The notes: generated by a model from the sequence alone, not told the origin. A DNA stretch of 12,787 nucleotides from Euperipatoides rowelli (GCA_003024985.2 PXIH01S0059686.1), one strand, 5' to 3'; positions 1 through 9,169 are shown, numbered from the stretch's first letter. Program-made: numbers and translations.

Positions 1-95
1 TTCAGTTAGCTGGTTAGTAACTGAGGTTAACCATCAGTTGGCTGGTTAGTAACTGAGGTTAACCATCAGTTGGCTGGTTAGTAACGAAGGTTAAC
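1..95. repeat. 32-bp minisatellite, 3 copies, open at the left edge
   Basis: Copies occupy 1-31 (first copy, incomplete), 32-63 and 64-95. Each contains GGCTGGTTAGTAAC and AGGTTAACCATCAG-type segments. Copies differ by one to three bases. Within each unit TGGTTA and TAACCA are inverted, so each copy can fold on itself. The array probably continues upstream of the window. Confidence 0.92.
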
Positions 96-455
96 CAATT
101 AGCTAATCAGTATTTTTTGCCTTTCCAACTAAATCGTATTAAATTTGAAATTAATACATAAATTATGCAAGCTTAAGAATAATGTAAGCTTCAACTTTTA
201 CTTGACCTTAAAAAAAAAAAAAATATTTTATAAAATGTAAATAAAGAAACATGGGGTAATAAAATGGCCACAAAGAAGGTGAAATTTAGGAATTAGAAAA
301 TATATTTACTTACAGTATTTTGCCACAAAAGAGGTGTCGCTGCTATAGTGTTAATTCAAATGAACTAAATGAAGTAACTATGCCTTAGCCTACTCTACTA
401 AACATTGTTATTAAATTTAATCTTATGGGTATTTTATTTGTTCTTTCTGTTTCAG
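96..455 (+). other. intron sequence upstream of MKS1 exon A
   Basis: AT-rich DNA with an A-run at 211-223 and no convincing coding segment. It ends in the pyrimidine-rich acceptor of the exon at 456. I see no further MKS1 exon here. Confidence 0.6.
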
Positions 456-512
456 TTATTCTGTAGACATGCTCAGTTTTTATCAGCTTCTGTAGGAACT
501 GACTTTGACATG
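456..512 (+). CDS. MKS1: MKS1 exon A (linker just before the B9 domain)
   Basis: The acceptor is a pyrimidine run ending TTTCAG at 455 and the donor is ATG|GTAAGT at 513. The phase-0 reading gives 19 residues ending in ...GTDFDM, which runs straight into PSEDALRL of the next exon, as expected just ahead of the B9 domain. Two further AGs at 465-466 and 474-475 could serve as alternative acceptors and would shorten the exon; the frame downstream is unchanged. This is the least certain of the eight exons because the linker is poorly conserved. Confidence 0.75.
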
Positions 513-3500
513 GTAAGTTAAAAGATTCGTTTCATTTTCTATATTTTTAGCCTTTTTTTTTTTAACCATAAGATTTAGATTAAAAGCAATTATTTTAAAA
601 ACTTTNGATTTTAAATCCATAAAAACAACATCTGTATTTAATCTGTATCTAAATCCCTTAAGAATATAGTCTGAAAACGATTCAAGGTTGCTCACAGTGG
701 AACTGCCCTTTCTAAATCCAATCTTCAATGTGTGTGTGTATGTGTATTAAACTTCTGCCATGGTATCAACAAACTACAAGGAATTAGTTCTTTGTGTATG
801 TGCGTGTGATTTCTTTGATTAATCTTCAATGTGTGTGTGTGTGTATGTGTATTATAATTCTGCCATGTTAACAAACTACAAGGAATTAGTTCTTTGTGTA
901 TGTGCATGTGATTTCTTTGATTAATGGTAAATTTCATTCATTTATAAATAGGAGCGATTATATCGATCCTATTACAATAAATTGTTCTACCAAATTAAAA
1001 TGGTAACTAGAAATCTTAATTTAAAATTAGGCAAAAACTTTAAATCTCTAAGAACCATTACTGAAAATAGTAATAGTCAAATGTCAGTTTACATAAAGCA
1101 TATACCAGATTCCTCTGCAAATCAGCCAATAAAAACTCAACAAACAATATTTTAGCTAATTATCCATGCAAATTATATGCGCCTGGGAATATCAAGTATA
1201 AAATCCTATTCCCAAGCACCAAAGTGATTCTGCAAATGCAGATTTTCACCTAAAAGTTCATTCTGGTTCACGTCTCTCAGTACCAAAAATACAGCTTTTT
1301 GTATCCATAAATTAGCCTCGGCCAAAGATTCCAGCCACAGCCGGCTCAACAATGCTTCTATGTTTAAAATATTATAAATGAAATTTTTTTTGTAGTCATT
1401 TTCTTTTTTCCAATTTATGTAGCCTTCTGAAGATGCCCTTCGACTTTATATATTTGGAGAAATTAGTAAGTTGTTAATATCATTATTAATATTGGTACAG
1501 TATTAATGTTATGATATTTTCTCATCATTAACTTTGTATAAATTGTAACAATGCATTCAAATGATGCAAATGTGTTTTTAAATTATGTTTAACTATTGTA
1601 AATTAATCTNGGTACTGCTGATGTGTAACCAGTAATTCATATTGATTACAAGTAGCATTAACAGATCTTTTTTTTATATACAGTAACTAGAGTTCACAAT
1701 ATCGGGTTTAATATCATTTTTATCCATTCTGAACTATTTGCTTTTTATATTTTTATTATATGATTAATTTTTATTTTACAACTTCTGGCATTAAAAAAAT
1801 GTCATGATGAAGGTAATATTTCTATAGTCTTTTGTACTTCCACTAAACTGGAATTATAAAGTAGATAATTTAAATGTGTGGGCCAAGGGAGAAATAAATG
1901 TTAAAAAGTTGATCTAGTACTTTTTTTTTTTAATAGTTTGAATTTTTTGTTCATAATCTTTCTGATTTTTTTTTCTTTGTAGTTTCTGCTAAAGGTTTTG
2001 AATATGATAACCTCTTTGTTCATTATCTATTAGATCCTCCAAAATGTAAGTTGTTTTTTTTTATTGTGTATTTCTTAAAAAAATTTTAAACAAGAATTTT
2101 GAAAATTTCATATCGGATGTCATTTGTTTTTTGTTTCCTTAAGAAAATATAACGGGCAAATGACAAGATTTGACATTTTCCAAGTTGCATACAATTTCAA
2201 AGATCTAGAATCTTAACTTTCATATTAAATATGCTACAATCAGTTTAGACTTTGGGGGAAATATAGCCATTGCCCCACTCATTTGTCTCCATCTTGACTA
2301 ATGATCCTTAAAAGCTTCCTTCCATGTTTAGAGTTAATCAGTTCATCCATTATGGTTAGACAAATCATAAGTAAATGCTTTTGTTTAATATTATGTAAAA
2401 TGTTCACATATACGGTATATGCAATTATTCAGTTCCCAAAATTTTTTTTTTTTACAAGTTTATAAAACATTTCCTCTTAACCATTTTTGATATTAGCTTT
2501 TTTTAGGGCTTTAAAATTTGATTATTTTCATCATTAAAAGATATTGTACATGTCATATTGTAATTAAAATGCATATTGGCCCTAAAATTGGGTTGTGCAA
2601 CTGTGAAACTATTCTATAGATAATGTCATTAAAACATTCTAATGTATTTACTACTTTTTTGAAAAGAAAAAAAAATAGTTGTTTTGAAATCTAATAGTTA
2701 ATAAAGAATTATTTTCTTTCTCTGTCCAATTTCACATTATCTTGTATTCTTCATAATTATCTATTTACTTCCAAGTTTCATTTTTTAATAATTGTCATAA
2801 TTTAACCAAAGTAATAACATTTTTACAATGTTTATTATTATTATTATTATTGAGGTTATTTATGAATATCAAACATACAAACAAACATATTAAAAGAAAT
2901 CATGAAAAATACAAAGATCCAGCCCTCAACGAGGATGCGGATGCTAAGTTACACAATAATTCTAATGAGATTGGTTCAAAAGGAAAGAAAACTTATATAA
3001 TAGTATTGTTAAGTAATTTGTACAAATAAGGAATGGGCGAATTAGTATATCTAGTTGTTCTTATAAAAGGCTTAAAGAGTTTGTTATTATTTCTGGGGCC
3101 AATATTGGTTAAGCTGGAGATTTTGGGAGGGCATAATTCTGGATATAATTTGAAAAATTTGATAGCAAATTGTGTTGAAATAAGGGTTCTCGTCTCAGAA
3201 AGTTTTTCCAATTTAACAATAGAAAGAGCTTCAGGGTAAGAGGTGAATGACTTGCCCAATGTTATTTTTAAGATTCTTTTTTGAAAATTTTCAATCAAAT
3301 CAGAATGTAAATGAGTAATTCCACATCCCCATATCATACAATTGTATTCCAATATAGGTCGTATGAATGTTTTATATAGATTGATAAGAATATCAAAATC
3401 TTGAGCAAGATATTTTATTTTATAAATAATAAAAATTCTAAAGCTCTTAGCAATATGTTTTCAATTTGACTATCCCATTTTAAGTTATTTTGAACGATAA

Positions 3501-6500
3501 CGCCAAGGATCTTATAATTAAGATTCTCACAAAGGGAAATGTTACCGAAGGCAATATTAAGGGAAATTTTAGTTTTAGAAAAACTGTGATGCATGAAACA
3601 CGATTTGGATGTGTTAAAAGACATTTTTTTCTAGAGTCTTCTGTTATTATACCAACACTATTTTCAATAGAGACCTTAATGTTGTCATTATTGCCACACA
3701 CACTATCGAGAGGTCGTCCACAAATTTAAATCTCTTCTCAATACTGTGTGCTATGTCACTAGTTTGAATCGCAAAGAGTAGAGAGCTGAGAACGGATCCT
3801 TGAGGGATGCCATTGCTGCAGGTGTGTTTAATATTTCCTTTGGTGGATTGAATAAAAATACATTGAAATCGTGTGTCAATAAAAGAGCAAATCCACTTGT
3901 TCCCAGAATTTAGTGATGATATGAAACAGATAGAATTAAATGTATATACACTGTACAGTACATAATGTATATTCATTTTTAGTTAAGAAATTTTTTTAAT
4001 CATTAAACGTAGGTTTAATGATTAAGTGATGAAAACATTTATCAGAATTATTTTTAAAATTCTGTTTTAACTCCCTCAAAAACATATTAAAATGATATTT
4101 TTAAAAAGTATTCTCTTTAGGTGGGAGAATATATATCTTTTTTTTTTTCACCTACAGATTGGGTTACAGAAAATCAAGATGACCTAACAGGGATCACGCA
4201 GAAATGTGCTAGTACTGTAGTGGAACAGGTAATATATTAGATATGATTACTTTAGTATTGCAACAAACAATCTTATAATGTCTACTTGCTATAAGAATGA
4301 TTGAATACAGTAGTTACAGTATGTGAGGGCAATCAAACAACATTTTTTAATAAAATTTTATAATCTATGAGGATTTATAAGTTTTATGTTTAATTTCAGC
4401 CTACAAGTTTACATGATCATTTGGATAATTTGTTTTAAAATCTAAGGATAAAAATGTCTATTTATTTTTAGAATATATCTCATCATAAAATTTAAAAATT
4501 AATATAATAAAAAATGAATTGTCTTATTTTAACCTTCCACCCGTCACGCTGTTGTAAATTTTTTATAAATAAAATGTGTCTATTGTGTATGGTCTTGTGG
4601 GTTTATCTCTGCCTTCTATTCCTAAAACTAACTCCCCACTACAATATTGGTAGGTTTTTACCATGCACATAGCCCCTTTTATAGAATTATATGTAAAAAG
4701 ACACCCAGACATAAATTTTACAACATGCACCACTGATGTTATAATATTGAATTTCAGGTAGCTTAATACAAATATTATAAAACATTTAGGAATAAACTTA
4801 TATATTTTTAAAATCAAAATTTAATGCAGATTTCAAAAATCAAAACCAAAAAATTCTATCTCAAACGTCAGAGAAATAGTAATGAAAAATGTAAGATAAA
4901 CTGGCTTTTTATTATTATTATTTTTTTATAGCTGACATTTAGAAACAAATTTTCGTAACTCATAATAAAAAATCTGTTTGTTAGATTTTTTTTTTTTAAT
5001 ATAAAATTATTGACAATAAATAGAACACAAAATACTATTTAAGTTTTTTTCCATCTGTTATAGAATTTGTAATATTTAACATTGTATTATCTAGACATAC
5101 TGTAAATACAAGCGTATGGAATGCCCGACTTTTATAAATATAACAATAGAAAAAACATTTTTTGTTAGAATTTTTTTTTCTTTATATAATAAAATTCTTG
5201 ACAATAAATAGAACAAAAAATACTATTTAAGTTTTTATCTATCTGTTGTAGATTTTGAAATATATAACAATGTATTATTTGAACATAAACTACAGTATAT
5301 ACAAGCTTATAATGAATGCAACTTTTAGAAATATAATTAAATCACAAAAAAAAATCTGATTGTTAGAATTTTTTTTCTTTATACAATAAAATTCCTGACA
5401 ATAAATAGAGCATAAATATGTGTAATAATCTCATTATCACACATATTTAGAAACTTTTATACATAGGATTCTATGAGTCGGAAAAATTGACACACAACCA
5501 CTCATGTTAAAATTTTTGTACGCGACCGCTCGAAGGTTAAAAGAATACCTGTAGACCTACATTTTGGAAGAGATTCAGATTAGGGAGACTGGTGGTCAAT
5601 ATTGTAAACTTAATTTTACAGTTACTGATTATAATCTATTATAATAATTTACAACTTGATGGTTCTGTTGACAGTATAACTTACAAAACCAGTTAAATTA
5701 TGGCAATTGTTAATGGGGGGTGGGGGGTTCAGCATTGGTCTAGGACAAGAGGGAGGAGGAGTGAAAAGAGGGATAGAGAGGGAGGAATTCTCAATAATAA
5801 AGTTGTCATTTTTGAGAGGTTTTCGGTTAGTTTTTCTATCTTGATTATTCCCAAGCCTTTTTATTACAGTGTATTTGGAAACTTGGTTAATATTGGTATT
5901 GTTCTTAAAGCAAATGTTATAAAATGTTCAAACTTATCTGGAAGAAGATGAGAAATTACAGCACCAACAACTTTAGAAATATTTCAAGCTAATGTTAGGA
6001 AAAGTTTCTGGTGTTAAAGTCGAATGCTTATTGAAGGATATTAAGTACATTAATGTACTGAATGTCTTGATAGTAGTTTTTTTTTCATAAAGAGTTTTTT
6101 AACATTTCTTGAGTATTAATAAAACTTAATATAAATGATAAACATTTTAAAATTCTCATATTTTTTAACTCTACTGTATGTGAATGGCCATCTTAGACTG
6201 CATTTGTTGCAAAATGCTGCTTTTAATTACTGTATATCAAATTTTTGTGTGATGATAACTTTTAAATATTTATAATGTAATGAATATTTATTATCAGTTT
6301 TAATTTGAACAAGTTTCCAAATTATTTATAGCATATTTCTTTTTTTTAAAAGGACAATATAGCCTATTTTTCCTGCCCGTTCCATTTTGAACTGTCCTAT
6401 TCCTGTGACGAAGAGAAAGGTAAAAAAAAAAATTAATTAATTTCTAAAGCTGTAGGTTTAGAACAATGTTTAGAAAATTACTTTTTAAAAGTAACTTAAT

Positions 6501-8548
6501 TAACATAAGTTATTTTATAAGAGTAACTAGAATCAAATACAATTTACTGCTTCTAAAATATAACTAGTTACCATAAAATACAGTATATATTTAAAAGTAA
6601 CTATTTACACATACAAGTTTTTTTAAAGTAAGTACATACTAGTACAAGTTACTTTCTCATAAAATAAACTAGTAACTAAATATATATATATATATTAAAT
6701 TTTAATGATAACTAGTTACAGTTAAACAATCAATAATAATTAGAAGTTACTTTCATTTAGATTTAATCTAGTAATGTTTATCATATGCTAACAAAGTGTT
6801 ATAATTTTCCTCAAAAACATTTCATTTGAAATAAACTTAGAACTGTTATAAAATAAGATATTTGTAAAATAATTTTAGCATTTATGTATACATGTTCCTG
6901 TTTGGGCACAATTTTTAGTTTATTTTTGAATAACAAGTTAAAGGGAGAGTTACTGTAAAAAGGTAACCATTACCAAATAACTCATTGCTTTTACAAGCTT
7001 GAAATAGTATTACTGTACATCCATATCTCTCTCTTTCTCTCTCTGAGTCATATTGGATTTAATCAGAGCTCATATACAAAAACAACTTGCAAATCTTCAC
7101 ATTTAATTTTTCTAATCAAAAATACAGGGCTTATTTGTTAATGAATAAATACTGCACCTTTAAAATAATTATACGTTTAGTATGCACTGTATGTTAAATT
7201 ATTTTATCATCACCTGGGATTATTGGTAGGACTTTAGAGTTCTTTACAAAATTTTTTAGTCTTGAATTCAATTAGTCATGTAAAAGCTTTTCAGTCTAGT
7301 CTTTCACATAAAAAGTTCAGAATATTTGAATTATAAAGCTATAAATTACGTTATATGTAGATATTTCTGTTTTCATAATCTCTAAATTATGTAATAGAAG
7401 TAATTCCATATTGTTATATTTCAGAATCTACTTGTCTGTGGCCACAACTTTATCTAGTCGTGCAATCTTTAGATAGTTGGAATCGTGGTCGAACTGAAGG
7501 CTATGGCTCAATACCTTTGCCTTGCTTCCCAGGTATATTTTGAAAAATAAGAAAACGGGATGATTCTCTTCAATTTTTAAATTATATTGTAGATTATAAA
7601 TCTTTTAACTAAACTCTACAATGAAATTAATTTAATTACAGGGGTTCACAAAGAAGAAGTATTAATGTGGCGTCCAGTTGGGAATTCTCCTGCTGATGAA
7701 TTACGTCGATTTTTTATTGGTGGTTCACCAGAATTGGAAGATACAACAGAAGCTGGAATTCCAACAACATTTGAGGTAATACAATTAATACTTCCTTTCA
7801 TAATTCTAATGGGAATGAATTGTGTACTGTATGTGTAATACTGTATATACTGTAGGTAGACCAGCAAGATGTTGAATGTAATGGCCATAAGAAAATGAAA
7901 TTTGATAATTTTTTTTCCAAATAATTTTTGTTTAGCATACCGGCATTTGATAACATCTATAATTCTCCCACCAGTGACTTTGCTAACAATTGTAGCCAAG
8001 CAATTATTTTTGGTGCCAAATTAATAAAACTTTAACTGAAAACACCTGTTAGTTTGACTAAATCTGTTTGCTGTTACGTTTTGATAAATTAGAATTAAAT
8101 TATGTTTAATATTATAATGCTTTACTATAATGGAGTGAAAATGTAATTATTAATTGTTCATCAATGTTTTCAATAGCTTCCATAAACATTATATTTCCTT
8201 TATCAGTATGTGCAGCAAATGCATATATTATAAAGTATATAAAATATTCTTATTATCTTAAATATTAGATTCAAATTCCAGTCACACTCTAAGTTTGCAA
8301 CAAGTATAAATTCCATTTAAGTCGTTAAATAAACAAAAATGTTTAAGAGATACATAGTATTAGTTATCATAACATAGTTCAAGATGGTGAGGTCATCATT
8401 TAACATTTTATTTGATTTTGTAATAATTTACTTATATACTGTATATATTTTTTCTTCATATTTAGGGCAGACATATCTCAAAATTTGGTTTTGTCACTAA
8501 AACAACTGGTAGTGTGGCCATAAGATTCAATGTTGTCCTTCAATCACA
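456..8548 (+). CDS. MKS1: MKS1, B9-domain protein of the ciliary transition zone (partial gene, 8 exons; coordinates are the span)
   Basis: Coding exons are 456-512, 1423-1465, 1983-2045, 4158-4228, 6353-6419, 7425-7532, 7642-7775 and 8466-8548; each has an AG acceptor and GT donor and all phases agree. Joined, they give about 208 residues without a stop. Diagnostic motifs in order are DFDM-PSEDALRLYIFGEI, SAKGFEYDNLFVHY, YFSCPFHFELSY, WPQLYLVVQSLDSWNR, EGYGSIPLP, MWRPVG, ELRRFFIGGSPELED and KFGFVTKTTGSVAIRFNV. The long ELRRFFIGGSPELED block and the GEI-SAKGFEYDNL start of the B9 domain point to MKS1 rather than the paralogues B9D1 or B9D2. In the known family, MKS1 binds B9D2/B9D1 in the MKS/tectonic complex that gates the ciliary transition zone; the B9 domain is a C2-like beta sandwich. 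The vertebrate protein is about 560 residues, so the N-terminal half is upstream of this window and the C-terminus is unresolved. The product assignment is by recognition of motifs, not by a search. Confidence 0.93.
720..922. repeat. 101-bp direct tandem duplication with internal (TG)n
   Basis: Copy 1 is 720-820 and copy 2 is 821-922. Both begin AATCTTCAATGTGTGTG, carry CTGCCATG, then ACAAACTACAAGGAATTAGT, and end TGTGATTTCTTTGATT. They differ by the length of the TG run, a short indel near 764 and a few substitutions. It lies in the intron 513-1422. Confidence 0.93.
923..1422 (+). other. rest of intron between MKS1 exons A and B
   Basis: I see no gene, RNA or recognisable transposon. It is unremarkable AT-rich intron sequence, slightly richer in GC around 1180-1350, ending in the acceptor at 1421-1422. 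Confidence 0.55.
1423..1465 (+). CDS. MKS1: MKS1 exon B (B9 domain start, GEI motif)
   Basis: This 43-base exon has acceptor TTTATGTAG|CC and donor ATTA|GTAAGT. It enters in phase 0 and leaves in phase 1. It encodes PSEDALRLYIFGEI, the first beta strand of the B9 domain with its conserved GEI. The split isoleucine codon is completed by the next exon. Confidence 0.9.
1466..1982 (+). other. intron between MKS1 exons B and C
   Basis: Intron bounded by GTAAGT and TTTGTAG. It contains several T-runs and no coding or repeat structure that I can identify. Confidence 0.7.
1983..2045 (+). CDS. MKS1: MKS1 exon C (B9 domain, FEYDNL motif)
   Basis: This 63-base exon has acceptor TTTGTAG|TT and donor AAAT|GTAAGT, with phase 1 on both sides. 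It encodes SAKGFEYDNLFVHYLLDPPK, the conserved strand pair that follows GEI in MKS1 proteins. The match to the family is clear. Confidence 0.95.
2046..2828 (+). other. intron sequence before the LINE insertion
   Basis: This is the 5' part of the 2112-base intron 2046-4157. It is AT-rich, with no gene or structured repeat recognised. Confidence 0.6.
2829..2851. repeat. (TTA)n microsatellite, the LINE 3' tail
   Basis: Seven or so TTA/ATT triplets on the + strand read as AAT repeats on the LINE sense strand, at the expected 3' end of the element. Confidence 0.9.
2993..3976 (-). pseudogene. LINE ORF2 remnant: reverse transcriptase and C-terminal part, frameshifted
   Basis: The coding remnant is split over frames. 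3976 down to about 3700 holds the RT palm with GIPQGSVLS and the catalytic FVDD box. 3624-3415 holds the thumb-side segment with KSCFMHHSFS and LGVIVQNNLKWDSQI. 3352-2993 holds the C-terminus with QKRILKITLGKSF, RNNNKLFKPFIRTTRY and SPIPYLYKLLN. Frame changes near 3700 and 3415-3352 make it inactive. The endonuclease part is absent because of 5' truncation. Confidence 0.9.
4158..4228 (+). CDS. MKS1: MKS1 exon D (B9 domain, TGITQKCAS segment)
   Basis: This 71-base exon has a T-rich tract and CCTACAG acceptor and donor ACAG|GTAATA. It enters in phase 1 and leaves in phase 0. It encodes YWVTENQDDLTGITQKCAS followed by TVVEQ, matching the W...L(S/T)G(I/V)TQ(T/K)C pattern of MKS1. An antisense LINE fills much of the preceding 2.1-kb intron. 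Confidence 0.93.
4229..4532 (+). other. intron sequence after MKS1 exon D
   Basis: AT-rich intron DNA between the donor at 4229 and the TTAA-bounded element. It includes three close TACAGTA/TACTGTA heptamers (one in the exon end, two near 4305-4318). No gene is seen. Confidence 0.6.
4931..5418. repeat. about 184-198-bp tandem repeat, roughly 2.5 copies
   Basis: The segment TGTTAGA(A)TTTTTTT...ATAAAATT(A/C)(T/C)TGACAATAAATAGA recurs starting at about 4978, 5162 and 5360, giving periods of about 184 and 198. The first two copies also share ACTATTTAAGTTTTT and ATCTGTT(A/G)TAGA. It lies inside the 4533-5536 element and is probably its internal repeat. Confidence 0.88.
5414..5448. repeat. near-perfect 16-bp hairpin with 3-base loop
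   Basis: The left arm is AAATATGTGTAATAAT (5414-5429), the loop is CTC, and the right arm is ATTATCACACATATTT (5433-5448). Fifteen of 16 positions pair, with one A-C mismatch. It begins just where the third about 190-bp repeat copy ends. Confidence 0.9.
5541..6352 (+). other. intron sequence between the TTAA element and MKS1 exon E
   Basis: Contains a purine-rich stretch at about 5713-5795 (GGGGGGTGGGGGG then GGGAGGAGG-type sequence) and otherwise plain AT-rich intron DNA. No supported gene. Confidence 0.55.
6353..6419 (+). CDS. MKS1: MKS1 exon E (B9 domain, YFSCPFHFEL segment)
   Basis: This 67-base exon has acceptor TTTTTTTAAAAG|GA and donor AAAG|GTAAAA. It enters in phase 0 and leaves in phase 1. 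It encodes DNIAYFSCPFHFELSY and then SCDEEK, the central B9 strand with the aromatic-P-F motif. The preceding intron (4229-6352) holds the 1.0-kb TTAA-bounded element. Confidence 0.93.
6480..6755. repeat. decayed repeat field with AGTAACT/AGTTACT motifs in both orientations
   Basis: GTAACT or its complement AGTTAC starts at 6491, 6523, 6566, 6597, 6647, 6672, 6714 and 6745, with spacings of about 25-50 bases, several of them 31-32. By base composition fewer than one would be expected in this length. A (TA)n run lies at about 6680-6696. It looks like an old, diverged tandem array in the intron 6420-7424. Confidence 0.6.
6760..7424 (+). other. intron sequence before MKS1 exon F
   Basis: AT-rich intron with a short (CT)n run at 7025-7043. 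No gene or mobile element recognised. Confidence 0.6.
7425..7532 (+). CDS. MKS1: MKS1 exon F (B9 domain, WPQLYLVVQSLDSW and EGYGSIPLP)
   Basis: This 108-base exon has acceptor TATATTTCAG|AA and donor CCAG|GTATAT, with phase 1 on both sides. It encodes the WP.LY..V.SLD.W strand and the (E)GYG..PLP turn shared by all B9 domains. It is among the most conserved pieces of the gene. Confidence 0.96.
7642..7775 (+). CDS. MKS1: MKS1 exon G (B9 domain, WRPVG and ELRRFFIGGSPELED)
   Basis: This 134-base exon has acceptor TAATTACAG|GG and donor TGAG|GTAATA. It enters in phase 1 and leaves in phase 0. It encodes the MWRPVG motif and ELRRFFIGGSPELED, which is the best MKS1-specific signature in the window. 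The intron before it (7533-7641) is only 109 bases. Confidence 0.97.
7776..8465 (+). other. intron between MKS1 exons G and H
   Basis: 690-base intron bounded by GTAATA and ATTTAG. It carries three TACTGTA heptamers within 30 bases (about 7826-7856) and another near 8439. No coding sequence found. Confidence 0.65.
8466..8548 (+). CDS. MKS1: MKS1 exon H (end of B9 domain)
   Basis: This 83-base exon has acceptor TCATATTTAG|GG and donor CACA|GTAAGA, leaving in phase 2. It encodes GRHISKFGFVTKTTGSVAIR and FNVVLQS, the last B9 strands. If the donor is not used, the reading frame continues CAG-TAA and stops at 8550-8552, giving a protein ending ...LQSQ right at the end of the B9 domain. The family normally has several dozen more residues, so I favour splicing. 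Confidence 0.94.
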
Positions 8549-8628
8549 GTAAGAATTTTTGATTTCTTCATTATCTACTGTAAATCTAAAATCATTAAAT
8601 TAGTTTTTACTAGTTTGTTAAAATTTAA

Positions 8629-9071
8629 TCCCCCACCGGTTGCGTCTGCGTTGAAATGCCAGCAGGTTGATTTTTAATTTAAATAAATACATTTTTTATT
8701 TAGATTCCATGCCCTCCCCCCCCCCCCCATTTATCTTTTCATTGTATATTATTTTTAAGAACTGGGTGATTATGTGATCATCACCTGTAAAGTAGGCGTA
8801 TCTGGCAGCTCAGTGTAAACCAACGCACCTGGTAATGTTAGGAAATTGGACTTTGATAAGAATATTTAATTTTTTTCTTTTTGCGTTTATTTTGCCGATT
8901 TAATTTTTAAAACATGTTTATTTTTGTTCAGTATGTTACGCAATAATAAAATATTTTAAAAAAAAATTACTATATGTTATACTAAAATAATTTTATTATT
9001 TTTATTTAATGGCATATACCGATCGCTGTACGTTCACGCGTGTCATGATTTTAGACTCAGCTGGTGGAGGG
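8629..9071. mobile_element. non-autonomous TTAA-flanked DNA element, 443 bp (second copy type)
   Basis: The left end is TTAA|TCCCCCACCGGTTGCG (TTAA at 8625-8628). The right end on the other strand is TTAA|CCCTCCACCAGCTGAG (TTAA at 9072-9075). Aligned with the flanking T, 19 of 24 bases agree. The shared CCYTCCACC core links it to the element at 4533-5536. It contains a 13-C run (8716-8728) and an inner GGTGAT...ATCACC inverted repeat near 8766-8788, and no reading frame. It lies 80 bases after the last sure MKS1 exon, so it is either intronic or in the 3' flank. Confidence 0.6.
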
Positions 9072-9169
9072 TTAAAATTAAACAATCGAGAAATTCAACA
9101 CACCTACAATCATTTGAAATAAAAAATATATATGCCTAAATCAGAGACCTGGAATAAATTAACAATTCC

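Larger units (their letters stand above)
2829..3980 (-). mobile_element. 5'-truncated non-LTR retrotransposon (CR1/L2/Jockey-like) in antisense to MKS1
   Basis: On the - strand the element runs from a truncated reverse transcriptase at about 3976, through the ORF C-terminus (stop at 2995-2993) and a 3' UTR, to an (AAT)n tail at about 2829-2851. The RT part shows GIPQGSVLS and KFVDDLSIV; later come LKWDSQIENILL and LEYNCMIWGCGITHL. A simple-repeat tail and 5' truncation are typical of CR1/L2-type LINEs. The 3' UTR has a small hairpin at 2924-2934. I could not find clear target-site duplications. The left-hand (5') boundary is approximate. Confidence 0.9.
4533..5536. mobile_element. non-autonomous TTAA-flanked DNA element, about 1.0 kb (piggyBac-like MITE candidate)
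   Basis: The left end reads TTAA|CCTTCCACCCGTCACG (TTAA at 4529-4532). The right end, on the other strand, reads TTAA|CCTTCGAGCGGTCGCG (TTAA at 5537-5540). Including the flanks, about 18 of 24 end positions agree by hand count. A TTAA target duplication with CCY-starting inverted ends is the hallmark of piggyBac-type elements. No transposase reading frame is present inside, so it would be non-autonomous. The interior carries about 190-bp tandem repeats and a strong hairpin. The GC-rich ends stand out from the AT-rich surroundings. The similar ends at 8629-9071 support the boundaries. Confidence 0.6.

Noticed and set aside
1-922. Direct repeats considered as a CRISPR array
   Set aside because: Copies are contiguous with no unique spacers and the DNA is clearly from an intron-bearing eukaryote.
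4563-4817. Reading frame of 84 residues on the - strand
   Set aside because: It lies within the TTAA-bounded element, has no transposase motif and AT-driven composition.
5700-5951. Reading frame of 83 residues on the + strand, and a faintly LINE-like reading on the opposite strand
   Set aside because: The + frame starts in a G-rich purine tract and has no family features. The opposite-strand reading is broken by stops and its RT resemblance was too vague to defend.
7646-7999. Reading frame of 117 residues on the - strand
   Set aside because: It overlaps the well-supported MKS1 exon 7642-7775 in antisense and runs into intron; it has no recognisable domain.
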